Assembly (NCBI GenBank): GCA_027295365.1 | Contig: JAPULD010000074.1 | Coordinates: 1-11,528 of the forward strand | Source of the DNA: Planctomycetota bacterium | Lineage (GTDB): Bacteria; Planctomycetota; Phycisphaerae; Phycisphaerales; SM1A02 | DNA length: 11,528 nucleotides | Direction: 5' to 3' | In this document: positions 1-6,177 of the stretch, in pieces | Position numbering within the stretch: position 1 is the first letter of the stretch | Layout: each line of letters starts with the position of its first letter | Notes under the pieces: model-generated | Databases searched by the model: none | The model's input: the letters and a program-made list of their open reading frames with translations, nothing else | Told to the model about the DNA's origin: nothing | Position numbers and translations under genes: made by a program

Positions 1-1308
1 CAGGTCAGGCAGGCCGTCGCCATCACTATCAATATATCCGAAACTCGCCCCACCAATTAAACCGTTGCCAAAATCCCAATCGCCAATCACAATGCGACCA
101 TTTTCTGCGGCAATGGATACACCCCATAGGCCATTTAACGAGACGACATCAGAAACATCGGTATTCGTATGAATCCATTGCCCCGTACAGCTTGCAAAAG
201 TGTAGACCGCACCAGCTCCGAGATGATCCGGTCTTGATTGCCCCTCTGGAGTGGGAGCAACACAGGATGGATCAGTGTCCAAGACATCGAATGCGTAATC
301 ACCGACAAAGGCGACTGTCCCGTCAATATCATCTGAAATGGCTACTGAGTGTCCGAGCGCAGTTGATGAAGGTCCCGGCGGGACTAGGTGTGCTGATTCT
401 TGCCATATCCCACCAACTCCCGGAGTAAATATATACGCGCCATCTCCAATTGTGCCCACGATCAGTTTGTTATTATCGACATCGAGATCTACTCCGAAGC
501 GAGCACCATTGATCAAGCCTGTAATCTGAGCAGTCTGAATCCAGGTTCCCCCCGTAAAAGCGTACACAAAAACAATACCGTTGTCAGTATTTGAAAATGA
601 GTCGTGACCATACGCAGAAATAAAGGCCGTCGTTCCAGAGGTTGTTATTTTATATCCAAAATCAGCGCCGGCTTGAAAATTGGCTGGTTCAATCCGTTGT
701 ACCTCACTCCATAACCCGAGAACAGGTTGAAAGACCAATACAGAACCAGTGTTCGGTCCATTGGTATTATGACCAGGAGTTCCTACAAGGACCATGGAGC
801 CTGAAATTGCAACACTGTTCCCGAAAGCATCATGGGATACGACCGGTTCTTCCGAATTCGGATTGGGTTCAAGTTTTGCCTCTTCAGTCCAGATTGACCC
901 GAATCGGCGAAAAACATAGACAGCGCCTGAATTTTTACCATACGGATCCGCTAATATCGCTCCCACGGCGATTAAATCGCCTGAAATGGTAACCGATGCG
1001 CCAAAATAATCATTCGCATTTCCGTCACTCGCTAACAATTGCGCTTGTAAAACCCAATTCTCACCTTCAAGTTTGTAGACGAATGCGGTTCCTGGTTTCG
1101 TTCCAGGTCCTTTCCCAGGCGCTCCAATGACTGCATAATCTCCATTGATGTGCGCTGAGTGGCCAAACACGTCGCCGGCACCGATGCCCCCCGGCTGCAC
1201 CCGGTCGAAACACGCGCAATCTAGTTGACCATGCGATGTTCGAACGGAAGTCAGGAAGATACAGATTAACAGTGCGGCTACTTTTGCGAATGAAAATGCA
1301 TTAAACAT
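1..1308 (-). CDS. Secreted FG-GAP repeat beta-propeller protein with calcium-loop repeat (3' end missing)
   Basis: The minus strand is open from the ATG at 1308 to the window edge (436 codons, no stop), so the C-terminus lies outside. Residues 1-27 form a Sec signal peptide: a short polar start, the hydrophobic core VAALLICIFLTSV, and a likely cut after SHG. Seven similar segments follow, each with an (F/L/W)G-x-S-V-x-I-S-G-D-x-hydrophobic-V-G core, starting near residues 48, 102, 162, 217, 271, 318 and 395. They alternate with 'G-x-V/A-Y-V-F' strands, as in FG-GAP/integrin-alpha propellers; seven copies fit one complete seven-bladed ring. The sequence then enters DSDGDGLPD (427-435), a thrombospondin-type-3/EF-hand-like Ca2+ loop, so more calcium repeats or an anchoring domain probably follow. 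Start choice: AAAGGA lies 6 nt upstream. It is visibly richer in A+T than the folA/dus block. Inferred role: an exported or surface-bound binding protein; the ligand is unknown. Confidence 0.85.
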   Translation of the reverse strand, partial: MFNAFSFAKVAALLICIFLTSVRTSHGQLDCACFDRVQPGGIGAGDVFGHSAHINGDYAVIGAPGKGPGTKPGTAFVYKLEGENWVLQAQLLASDGNANDYFGASVTISGDLIAVGAILADPYGKNSGAVYVFRRFGSIWTEEAKLEPNPNSEEPVVSHDAFGNSVAISGSMVLVGTPGHNTNGPNTGSVLVFQPVLGLWSEVQRIEPANFQAGADFGYKITTSGTTAFISAYGHDSFSNTDNGIVFVYAFTGGTWIQTAQITGLINGARFGVDLDVDNNKLIVGTIGDGAYIFTPGVGGIWQESAHLVPPGPSSTALGHSVAISDDIDGTVAFVGDYAFDVLDTDPSCVAPTPEGQSRPDHLGAGAVYTFASCTGQWIHTNTDVSDVVSLNGLWGVSIAAENGRIVIGDWDFGNGLIGGASFGYIDSDGDGLPDL

Positions 1309-1396
1309 CTCTAATCCTTTCTGCTATTTATGCTATGAAAACATGAACCTCGCGTCCCAGAGCGAAGCTATTCCAGAAAATCCCCCAGTTCAGAAA

Positions 1397-1425
1397 TTGA
1401 TACTCGATGTTGTTGATCATGTCAA
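1397..1425 (-). promoter_or_regulatory. Sigma-70-type promoter for the FG-GAP gene
   Basis: Read on the minus strand, a perfect TTGACA (1425-1420) is followed after 17 bases by TATCAA (1402-1397), which matches 4 of 6 positions of the -10 consensus. The start point would fall near 1390, giving a leader of about 80 nt before the ATG at 1308. No experiment supports it; the call rests on the hexamers and their ideal spacing. Confidence 0.5.
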
Positions 1426-1574
1426 GACTTGATTCACGTCGTCGCGATGAAAAACGGGTGACAACTTGAGTCAACTTCATCGGCAACCATAATACAAGTT
1501 CTGACCAATGCCCAATTCTTGCCCGCCTCGGCAAACTTCAATTTTCTATCCACCTCGGCAGATCTTCGACGATC

Positions 1575-2486
1575 TCATTCCTGCGCGCGTGCCAAACCCA
1601 TGTAGACCAAACCCGTGAAGACGTCGGGCTTCATGAAGCCCTTGCCCCATTGTTCATCGAATTCCTCTGTGGGCTTGGCCGCGATGACCTCGTCCTTGCT
1701 CTTGCCCTGTTTGATGAGTTTCAGGATGTTGGCCCGGACCCCCTTCAGCATGGAGCGGTAAGCCTCAAGGTCGTCGATGCCACACAGGGGACCATGCCCC
1801 GGAATGATCTTCGTGTCGCCATTGGCGAGCTTCAGCACCGCGTCCGCCGCCGCGATCACGCCATCGATCGTCCCGCCCACGTCGGCGTCGATATAGGGGT
1901 ACATCCCGTTGAAGAACGTGTCGCCCATGTGAAAGACGTTGCCATTGCGGAAGTGGACGATGGCGTCGCCATCCGTGTGGGCGTCCGAGACGTGGAAGAT
2001 GTGAAGGTCGTCGTCGTTGTAGTGAAACGTCATCGACTTGGCGAACGTGATGACGGGCAATGCCCCCTCGGGAGAAGGGGGCGTGGTGCTGTTGAAGGTG
2101 GAGCTGAACTGCTCGGTGCTCATGCGCTGCCTCACGTTGTCGTGGGCGACGATGATCGCGCCTTCGCCACTCATGTTCTCGTTGCCCCCCGTGTGGTCGC
2201 CATGGTAATGAGTGTTGAGCAGGAACTCGACGGGTTGATCCGTGATCTCAGCGATCGCGGCGAGGATCTTCCCCGTCAAAGGAGCGAATTGGTCGTCGAT
2301 CATGAAGACGCCATCCTCGCCCACGCACAAACCGATGTTGCCCCCCTGCCCCACCAGCATGTACACGTGATCGGTGATCTTCGTCGTCTCGATGGTCACG
2401 TTGCGTCCCCCCTGGGCGAGGGCGCTGCCGGTGATGGTCATTGCCATGGACGCCCCGAGCAGGGCCTTGAATCGATTGATGTTCAT
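1575..2486 (-). CDS. Periplasmic metallo-beta-lactamase-fold hydrolase
   Basis: A 303-residue MBL-fold zinc hydrolase with an export signal. Residues 1-24 (MNINRF, then a hydrophobic stretch ending GSALA) look like a Sec signal cut before Q25. The metal site is complete: H93-x-H95-x-D97-H98 in THYHGDHTGGN, H170 in DAHTDGD, D189 in HMGDTFF and H231 in IPGHGPL. Aspartate 189 in the bridging position, instead of the cysteine of class B1 lactamases, points to a general MBL hydrolase (B3/SoxH-like or lactonase-like) rather than a true B1 beta-lactamase; the substrate cannot be told. Start choice: the reading frame extends upstream to a TTG, but the ATG at 2486 has GGAG 8 nt before it and directly begins the signal peptide. 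It is divergent from folA across a 141-bp gap. Confidence 0.85.
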   Translation of the reverse strand: MNINRFKALLGASMAMTITGSALAQGGRNVTIETTKITDHVYMLVGQGGNIGLCVGEDGVFMIDDQFAPLTGKILAAIAEITDQPVEFLLNTHYHGDHTGGNENMSGEGAIIVAHDNVRQRMSTEQFSSTFNSTTPPSPEGALPVITFAKSMTFHYNDDDLHIFHVSDAHTDGDAIVHFRNGNVFHMGDTFFNGMYPYIDADVGGTIDGVIAAADAVLKLANGDTKIIPGHGPLCGIDDLEAYRSMLKGVRANILKLIKQGKSKDEVIAAKPTEEFDEQWGKGFMKPDVFTGLVYMGLARAQE

Positions 2487-2539
2487 GATCGTTCTCCAGT
2501 CCGGGGGCGGGGGTCGGTTGGTGAATGTGCGAGCCTCAA

Positions 2540-2545
2540 AGTATA
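2540..2545 (-). promoter_or_regulatory. Possible -10 element for the MBL-fold gene
   Basis: TATACT on the minus strand (5 of 6 to TATAAT) lies about 54 bases upstream of the ATG at 2486, in the gap shared with folA. I see no convincing -35 hexamer at 16-18 bases, so this is a weak call. Confidence 0.25.
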
Positions 2546-2627
2546 GTTGACTCTCGCCGATTCGTTTCGATTGCAATGGAATGACCCCCCAGAATCTCCA
2601 GAACGTAGCCCCATTCGAGGATTATCC

Positions 2628-3113
2628 TTGGCCCTGACACTTATCGCCGCCATGTCGGAGAATCACGTCATTGGCGTCCAGGGCGACTTGCCCTGGCGAC
2701 TGCCCGAGGACCTCAAACGCTTCAAGAGGCTCACGCTGGGGCACCACGTCATCATGGGTCGCAAGACGTATCAGACGCTGAACAAGCCCCTGCCCGATCG
2801 CGTGAACATCGTCGTGACCCGGCAAGCTGATTTCCAACCCGATGGGGTGAAGGTGGCCCACACGCTTCAAGACGCACTCGATCTGGCCAGCGAAGATTCG
2901 AATCCCTTTATTCTGGGAGGGGGCGAGATTTATGCCCTGGCCCTGCCCCGAGCCGACACCATGGAACTGACGATCGTCCACGCCCACATCGAGGGTGACA
3001 CGTTTTTTCCCGACTATGACGTAGCCGACTGGACGCTCATCCACGATGAACATCACGAGCCCGACGACAAACACGAACACGCCTACAGCTTCCGGACATA
3101 CGGCCGAGTGTGA
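2628..3113 (+). CDS. folA: Dihydrofolate reductase
   Basis: DHFR reduces dihydrofolate to tetrahydrofolate with NADPH, in the cytoplasm, supplying one-carbon units for thymidylate and purine synthesis. Of 161 residues (E. coli enzyme 159), the N-terminal strand ALTLIAAMSENHVIG is followed by LPWRLPEDLKRF with the catalytic acid D28. VIMGRKTYQTL (41-51, cofactor site), PLPDRVNIVVTR and the GGGEIY loop (NADPH pyrophosphate) are also present, as is the C-terminal hairpin. Start choice: no in-frame ATG precedes the conserved strand, and the first internal Met is already inside it. The TTG at 2628 has GAGG 7 nt upstream and gives the family's usual length; the frame does extend to a TTG at 2547 but has no family homology there. 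No thyA is adjacent. Its end faces the end of the lipoprotein gene 39 bp away. Confidence 0.93.
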   Translation: MALTLIAAMSENHVIGVQGDLPWRLPEDLKRFKRLTLGHHVIMGRKTYQTLNKPLPDRVNIVVTRQADFQPDGVKVAHTLQDALDLASEDSNPFILGGGEIYALALPRADTMELTIVHAHIEGDTFFPDYDVADWTLIHDEHHEPDDKHEHAYSFRTYGRV

Positions 3114-3152
3114 CTCTGCCCCCAAATCCCCAGTCCCCATACCCTTCCCCAC

Positions 3153-3614
3153 TCAGTTCACATCCTCCGCCCGGATCGTGACCAATCCCACCAAAGGAAG
3201 ATTCGCCCGAGGCTGGATCTCGACCAGCCGCACGCGATGGGGTTCCCTGGTGCGCCAAAAGCCTCCGGCGTTGAAGCGATCGCCTCGCTCGTCGTAGAAA
3301 TCCCAGAGCGAGATGATGAGGGTCTGACCCGCGATGAGTTCATCGACGTGCCGCATGTAACGCTGATTGATCCAGAGATCGAAATCGCGATAGCTCCGGG
3401 CGGTGGCGTTGACCAGTTCGATCGTCTGGTCATCGCGGAAAACCTGGACATCGATGGTGTCGGTGCTGTGGAGGGTGAGCGGATAGGACCGGGTGGCGAG
3501 CTGAGAGTCGTACATCTTCTTTTCGCAGCCGCCGAGAAGAATAAGCATGCAACACAGAGACACGGAGATCGCAGAGGGGAACGAGATTTTCATGAGAATG
3601 CGTTTCCTCGCCAT
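3153..3614 (-). CDS. Small lipoprotein of unknown function
   Basis: A 153-residue protein that I do not recognise beyond its export signal. A basic start (MARKR) is followed by a hydrophobic core and a lipobox, L-L-G-G-C30, so Cys30 should be lipidated and the mature protein tethered to a membrane facing the periplasm. The rest (about 120 residues) is rich in short beta-strand patterns (IDVQVF, TLIISLWDF, LVGLVTIRA) and probably forms one beta domain. A second start, ATG at 3593, gives MKISFPS and a more standard 23-residue signal; both have AGGA-type sites 10-11 nt upstream and I cannot decide. The stretch SAISVSLCCMLI is encoded by one arm of a CACAGAG dispersed repeat (3552-3577), so the signal peptide seems to be partly repeat-derived. 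Divergent from dus. Confidence 0.7.
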   Translation of the reverse strand: MARKRILMKISFPSAISVSLCCMLILLGGCEKKMYDSQLATRSYPLTLHSTDTIDVQVFRDDQTIELVNATARSYRDFDLWINQRYMRHVDELIAGQTLIISLWDFYDERGDRFNAGGFWRTREPHRVRLVEIQPRANLPLVGLVTIRAEDVN

Positions 3615-3651
3615 CTATGCAGCTTCCTCTGTGCTCTCTGAGTCTCTGTGG
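3552..3651. repeat. Inverted pair of CACAGAG-type dispersed repeats
   Basis: The arm at 3552-3577 (reading ACACAGAGACACGG and onward) and the arm at 3626-3651 (the same repeat on the minus strand) agree at 21 of 26 positions in inverted orientation, separated by 48 bases. Similar CCACAGAGACACAGAG words are scattered through many bacterial genomes and often give spurious peptides such as T-T-E-T-Q-R-A-Q-R, which is readable here on the minus strand next to the second arm. The lipoprotein's possible start codons (3614, 3593) lie in the loop, and its upstream AGAGG lies in an arm. Confidence 0.75.
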
Positions 3652-3706
3652 TGAAATCCGTCATGGTCATCGTTTCGCGAAGTGTATCACCAATCGACTT
3701 CCTGCG

Positions 3707-4900
3707 ATGAACATGAATACCATCAATGCCATGTCCGTCCAACTGCATCCCGACTACGCCACGAATCGCGACCTGCCCCGGTCGATCGAGGCGATCGCCC
3801 AGAGTTTCAAGCTGGATCCCCGAATCCCCGCCCTCGTGCCGGGCTTTGATGCCCCATTCTTTCAGGCGGGGTTGGCCGGTTATTCCGATGCCCCCATGAG
3901 GCTCATCGCCAGGCAACATGGCTGCCCGTTCACGGTCACTGAAGCGCTCCTCGATCGCACGCTGATCAATGGGGGCAAGGGCCGCGCTCGGGAAGATCCG
4001 GATCTACTGGCCGAAGAGTGCGGCACTGGAAGTCTCGAAGAAAATGTCCCGGCCGATCATGATGAAAGTATTGCCCTCAACGACAATGGGGGGAAAAATA
4101 AATTCCGGGGGGGGGATCATCCGATTGCGGGGCAGATCATGGGGACGTTTCCCGATGAGATGGCCAAAGGGGCTGCCCTTCTGGCCAAAATGAACTACGA
4201 CGTGATCGATGTGAACTTCGCCTGCCCCGTCAAGAAGGTGAAGAAACGCAACCGAGGCGGACATTTTCTCACCGCTCCCGACGATGCGATCGATGTGCTC
4301 AGGGCCGTGCGCGAGGCGGTGCCGGCTGAAATTCCCACGACGGTCAAGATGCGCCGGGGCTGGGACGACTCGCCCGAGATGGCTGACAACTTCGAGCGGG
4401 TTTTCGAATCAGCGTATGAATTGGGTTACGCCTGGGCGACGGTGCATTGCCGAACTGTTGAGCAGCGCTACCTGGGCCCGGGCCGCTGGGAGGCGTTGAC
4501 GGAACTCGTCGAGCGGCACCCCGACAAGCTCATCTTTGGCTCGGGCGACATCTGGCAGGTCCAGGACATCTTCGCCATGCTGGAGTTGACGGGGGTGAAG
4601 GGCATCGCCGTGGCCCGGGGCTGCATCGGCAATCCCTGGATCTTCCGCCAGGCGAGGCAACTCATGGCCGGTGAACATCCGGAGGCTCCAACGCTCGATG
4701 AACAACGCCAGGTCCTGCTCGACCACTTCGACCTCTCCATGAAACTGCACGGCGAACAACCCGCGGCACGAATGATGCGAAAGTTCGGCATCAAGTTCGC
4801 CGCCCATCACCCCAAGGGGGATGACGTGAGGTTGGAGTTCATTCGCTGCAAGACGATGGAAGACTGGGAAGGGGTGATTGGGCGGCATTACGGCCCATGA
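3707..4900 (+). CDS. dus: tRNA-dihydrouridine synthase
   Basis: An FMN-dependent enzyme that reduces specific uridines in tRNA to dihydrouridine, cytoplasmic, TIM-barrel fold. In a 397-residue protein the family landmarks run in order: FFQAGLAGYSDAPMR (barrel strand 1), GQIMG (142-146), DVNFACPVKK with catalytic Cys173, TTVKMRRGWD with FMN-contacting Lys214, VHCRTVEQ with His247, GSGD (278-281) and ARGCIGNPWIF (303-313, phosphate site), then a helical C-terminal domain. Two oddities: about 50 residues between the LINGGKG and GQIMG segments (roughly 90-140) are longer and more polar than usual, and contain a run of nine G (4107-4115). Start choice: the frame is open back to 3617, but that part is translated CACAGAG repeat. 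ATGs at 3707, 3713 and 3731 are possible and none has a clear ribosome site. I cannot assign DusA, B or C. Confidence 0.88.
   Translation: MNMNTINAMSVQLHPDYATNRDLPRSIEAIAQSFKLDPRIPALVPGFDAPFFQAGLAGYSDAPMRLIARQHGCPFTVTEALLDRTLINGGKGRAREDPDLLAEECGTGSLEENVPADHDESIALNDNGGKNKFRGGDHPIAGQIMGTFPDEMAKGAALLAKMNYDVIDVNFACPVKKVKKRNRGGHFLTAPDDAIDVLRAVREAVPAEIPTTVKMRRGWDDSPEMADNFERVFESAYELGYAWATVHCRTVEQRYLGPGRWEALTELVERHPDKLIFGSGDIWQVQDIFAMLELTGVKGIAVARGCIGNPWIFRQARQLMAGEHPEAPTLDEQRQVLLDHFDLSMKLHGEQPAARMMRKFGIKFAAHHPKGDDVRLEFIRCKTMEDWEGVIGRHYGP
4107..4115 (+). repeat. Run of nine G inside dus
   Basis: Nine consecutive G encode part of R-G-G-D within the extra segment of the dihydrouridine synthase. The frame is kept on both sides, since family motifs occur before and after. 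Such tracts are prone to slippage in replication and to sequencing error. Confidence 0.8.
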
Positions 4901-4912
4901 AGCGCGTCAGGT

Positions 4913-4941
4913 CTTAACGAGCCGCGACCGTGAGGGAGCGA
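4913..4941 (+). repeat. PYGRGS-type dispersed repeat, copy 1
   Basis: CTTAACGAGCCGCGACCGTG followed by AGGGAGCGA, 13 bases after the dus stop codon. It closely matches copies at 5480-5505 and 5517-5545. The reverse strand of the core reads as the peptide P-Y-G-R-G-S or S-L-T-V-A-A depending on frame. I know such words as a frequent intergenic repeat in planctomycete genomes, function unknown. Confidence 0.75.
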
Positions 4942-5010
4942 TTTGATGACATATCAAACTTGTTCTACCGAGTTTCGATAATCTAGAAACACTGTTTGGG
5001 AGTAGCTTCG

Positions 5011-5421
5011 ATGTGGCCATTTTCAAAACCGAACCAAGACAATCCGCTTCCAACCATCAAAGTCGGCGATCTGATCATCAAGTGGGACAAGAGTGTCGGT
5101 TGCTGGGAATTTGAGATTGATGGCATTCATTATGATCTCATCCACAATCCGGTGTTTGACCCGCAAATCATCGATGAACTCCCAAAGATCCGCCAGTGGA
5201 TCAATGCTCTCGAGGCTGAGATCGACAAAGCAATTGCCGAGCAATTGGATGGATGGTGTGAATGGGACGGCAAGAAGGATCTGTTTTCAATCGATGTTTC
5301 CTGCTTGCTTGAAAAAGATCAAGTCGATGTCTCTTATTCCGGGAATGAAAAGTGGGGTGACTTGGGGGTCAATATCGTAATTACCGATGGGAAAATTGTT
5401 GATGTGTACTCGGGTGACTGA
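5011..5421 (+). CDS. Hypothetical acidic protein, possibly immunity-like (136 aa)
   Basis: Not recognised with certainty. The ATG at 5011 has GGGAG 8 nt upstream; the frame also extends to a TTG at 4996. The 136-residue product is soluble and acidic, with no signal peptide or membrane segment. Layout: two N-terminal hairpins (TIKVGDLIIKW; CWEFEIDGIHYDLI), a charged helix (about 52-78, IIDELPKIRQWINALEAEID), then strands ending KWGDLGVNIVITDGKIVDVYSGD. A hairpin-helix-hairpin plan with a terminal 'G-x-I-x-D-x-x-x-G-D' recalls small DUF2262/DUF6985-type domains, some of which are proposed immunity proteins of polymorphic toxins; this is only a resemblance. No toxin gene is next to it. It is richer in A+T than dus and is bracketed by the PYGRGS-type repeats, which suggests separate acquisition. 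Confidence 0.6.
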   Translation: MWPFSKPNQDNPLPTIKVGDLIIKWDKSVGCWEFEIDGIHYDLIHNPVFDPQIIDELPKIRQWINALEAEIDKAIAEQLDGWCEWDGKKDLFSIDVSCLLEKDQVDVSYSGNEKWGDLGVNIVITDGKIVDVYSGD

Positions 5422-5479
5422 TGTGTCCAACAAAGGGAGGTCGAAGCGAATTGGACCAGTCTCGTTTTTCCACCCGTAT

Positions 5480-5505
5480 GACAAGCCGCGACCGTAAGGG
5501 AGCGA
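5480..5505 (+). repeat. PYGRGS-type dispersed repeat, copy 2
   Basis: GACAAGCCGCGACCGTAAGG followed by GAGCGA, about 60 bases after the 136-residue protein. It shares the CCGCGACCGT-AGGGAGCGA core with copy 1. Confidence 0.75.
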
Positions 5506-5516
5506 TCCCCCCCACG

Positions 5517-5545
5517 CTTAACGAGACGCGACCTTGAGAGAGCGA
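5517..5545 (+). repeat. PYGRGS-type dispersed repeat, copy 3 (diverged)
   Basis: CTTAACGAGACGCGACCTTG followed by AGAGAGCGA, same orientation as copy 2 and starting 37 bases after it. It keeps the full CTTAACGAG lead of copy 1 but has several substitutions, so it looks older. Confidence 0.65.
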
Positions 5546-5758
5546 AACCTATTGGACTCCCCAAACAACCGCTTCCCGATCATGATCCAGACCCATTTCC
5601 GCCCCTCCCGTTTCACCCCCTTCTCCGGCGTGTTATCGGTCTGAAGGCAACGTGTGGTGATTGCGCCGCCTGATCTCGCTCGATCGTCGCCGGAGCCGGT
5701 GGCCAAGCAGGAGTCGAAGCATTCTCGGGTCGATAAGTGCTCTGGAAGGATGTGTGAT

Positions 5759-5977
5759 ATGGATTTCATGGACCCGGGCCCGCTTATTTCGGGGGCCCTG
5801 ATATCGCTGGTCGGACTGGCCATCTTCCTCTATGGCAAGAAGATGGAGGACTTCAAGAGCATCGGCATCGGCCTGGCGATGATGACCTACCCGATCTTCA
5901 TCCACTCCGTTCTGCTGATGTGGCTGATCGCCGCCATCTGCATCGCCGGAATGTACCTCCTGCCGCGCAACGCGTGA
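5759..5977 (+). CDS. Small membrane protein of unknown function (72 aa)
   Basis: A 72-residue inner-membrane protein with three likely transmembrane helices: about 8-24 (PLISGALISLVGLAIFLYG), 33-48 (IGIGLAMMTYPIFIHS) and 50-68 (LLMWLIAAICIAGMYLL). A short charged loop, KKMEDFK, lies between the first two. The pattern of a first helix ending in F-L-Y-G-K-K, a middle helix with Y-P, and L-M-W-L-I resembles small unnamed membrane proteins seen across planctomycetes and proteobacteria; no function is known to me. Start choice: GGAAGG (5744-5749) lies 9 nt before the ATG at 5759. The frame opens upstream, but that part is polar and lacks a ribosome site. ATG 5768 is also possible. No partner gene is obvious. 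Confidence 0.72.
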   Translation: MDFMDPGPLISGALISLVGLAIFLYGKKMEDFKSIGIGLAMMTYPIFIHSVLLMWLIAAICIAGMYLLPRNA

Positions 5978-6002
5978 GGGTTGGTTGTATTCCGGCAACC
6001 GA

Positions 6003-6058
6003 ACCCAGATAACGACCCAGATAACGTACCAGTCCCGTTTTCTTCTCCGTTTTCTTCC
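6003..6058 (+). repeat. Two successive 12-bp tandem duplications
   Basis: ACCCAGATAACG occurs twice back to back at 6003-6026, exact. Eight bases on, CCGTTTTCTTCT/C occurs twice back to back at 6035-6058, with one difference. The dus scrap begins just 2 bases later. Short duplications stacked against a broken gene end suggest a repaired junction. Confidence 0.8.
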
Positions 6059-6060
6059 CC

Positions 6061-6144
6061 AAGACCATGGCGGATTGGCAAGGGGTGATCGGGCGGTTCT
6101 ATCTGAAGGACAAACAAGGCATTCATACGAATCGGAACGTATAA
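6061..6144 (+). pseudogene. 3'-terminal scrap of a dus gene
   Basis: The frame reads KTMADWQGVIGRFYL, then KDKQGIHTNRNV and a TAA at 6142. It matches the C-terminus of the intact dus (KTMEDWEGVIGRHYG) at 11 of the first 14 residues, and 32 of 41 bases agree between 4850-4890 and 6061-6101. Nothing upstream of 6061 resembles dus, so this is not a gene but a fragment, either from duplication of the neighbour or from a lost paralogue. The differences fall mostly at silent or tolerant positions, so it evolved under selection as a dus tail before it became a scrap. Confidence 0.6.
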
Positions 6145-6145
6145 T
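6140..6145 (+). promoter_or_regulatory. Perfect -10 hexamer before the deoxyribosyltransferase
   Basis: TATAAT at 6140-6145 overlaps the stop codon of the dus scrap and lies 32 bases before the ATG at 6178, giving a leader of about 25 nt. The expected -35 position holds no good TTGACA match, so the promoter may be activator-dependent or the match fortuitous. Confidence 0.4.
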
Positions 6146-6177
6146 GAGTTGAATTTCTACTTGCGAAAGCCTTTTCT

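Larger units (their letters stand above)
5422..5758. other. 337-bp gap with repeat copies and no gene
   Basis: It holds PYGRGS-type copies 2 and 3 in its first third. The remainder, about 5546-5743, contains no reading frame with a ribosome site or recognisable domain. On the minus strand a frame near 5560-5650 reads T-P-E-K-G-V-K-R-E-G-R-K-W-V-W-I-M and could be an eroded gene scrap, but I find no parent for it in the window. Confidence 0.5.

Noticed and set aside
1328..1534. 68-codon minus-strand frame between the FG-GAP and MBL genes
   Set aside because: It overlaps the candidate promoter of the FG-GAP gene, and its composition and sequence show no domain.
1575..2486. True class B1 beta-lactamase (antibiotic resistance)
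   Set aside because: The bridging cysteine is absent (Asp189 instead), so a resistance role is not supported by the sequence.
1650..2546. 298-codon plus-strand frame opposite the MBL-fold gene
   Set aside because: Its opposite strand encodes a protein with a complete zinc site and signal peptide; this frame is a valine/aspartate/arginine-rich shadow without a domain or ribosome site.
2622..3152. 176-codon minus-strand frame opposite folA
   Set aside because: Antisense shadow of an unmistakable DHFR.
3617..3706. N-terminal extension of dus
   Set aside because: It translates the CACAGAG repeat (QLPLCSLSLCGE) and has no counterpart in the enzyme family.
4409..4888. 159-codon minus-strand frame opposite the end of dus
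   Set aside because: Shadow of conserved dus coding sequence.
4913..5545. CRISPR array
   Set aside because: Only three imperfect copies with irregular spacing (about 570 and 37 bases between starts) and no cas genes; this is a dispersed repeat.
5518..5823. 101-codon minus-strand frame including T-P-E-K-G-V-K-R-E-G-R-K-W-V-W
   Set aside because: It overlaps repeat copy 3 and the start of the membrane-protein gene and has no recognisable domain; at most an eroded scrap.
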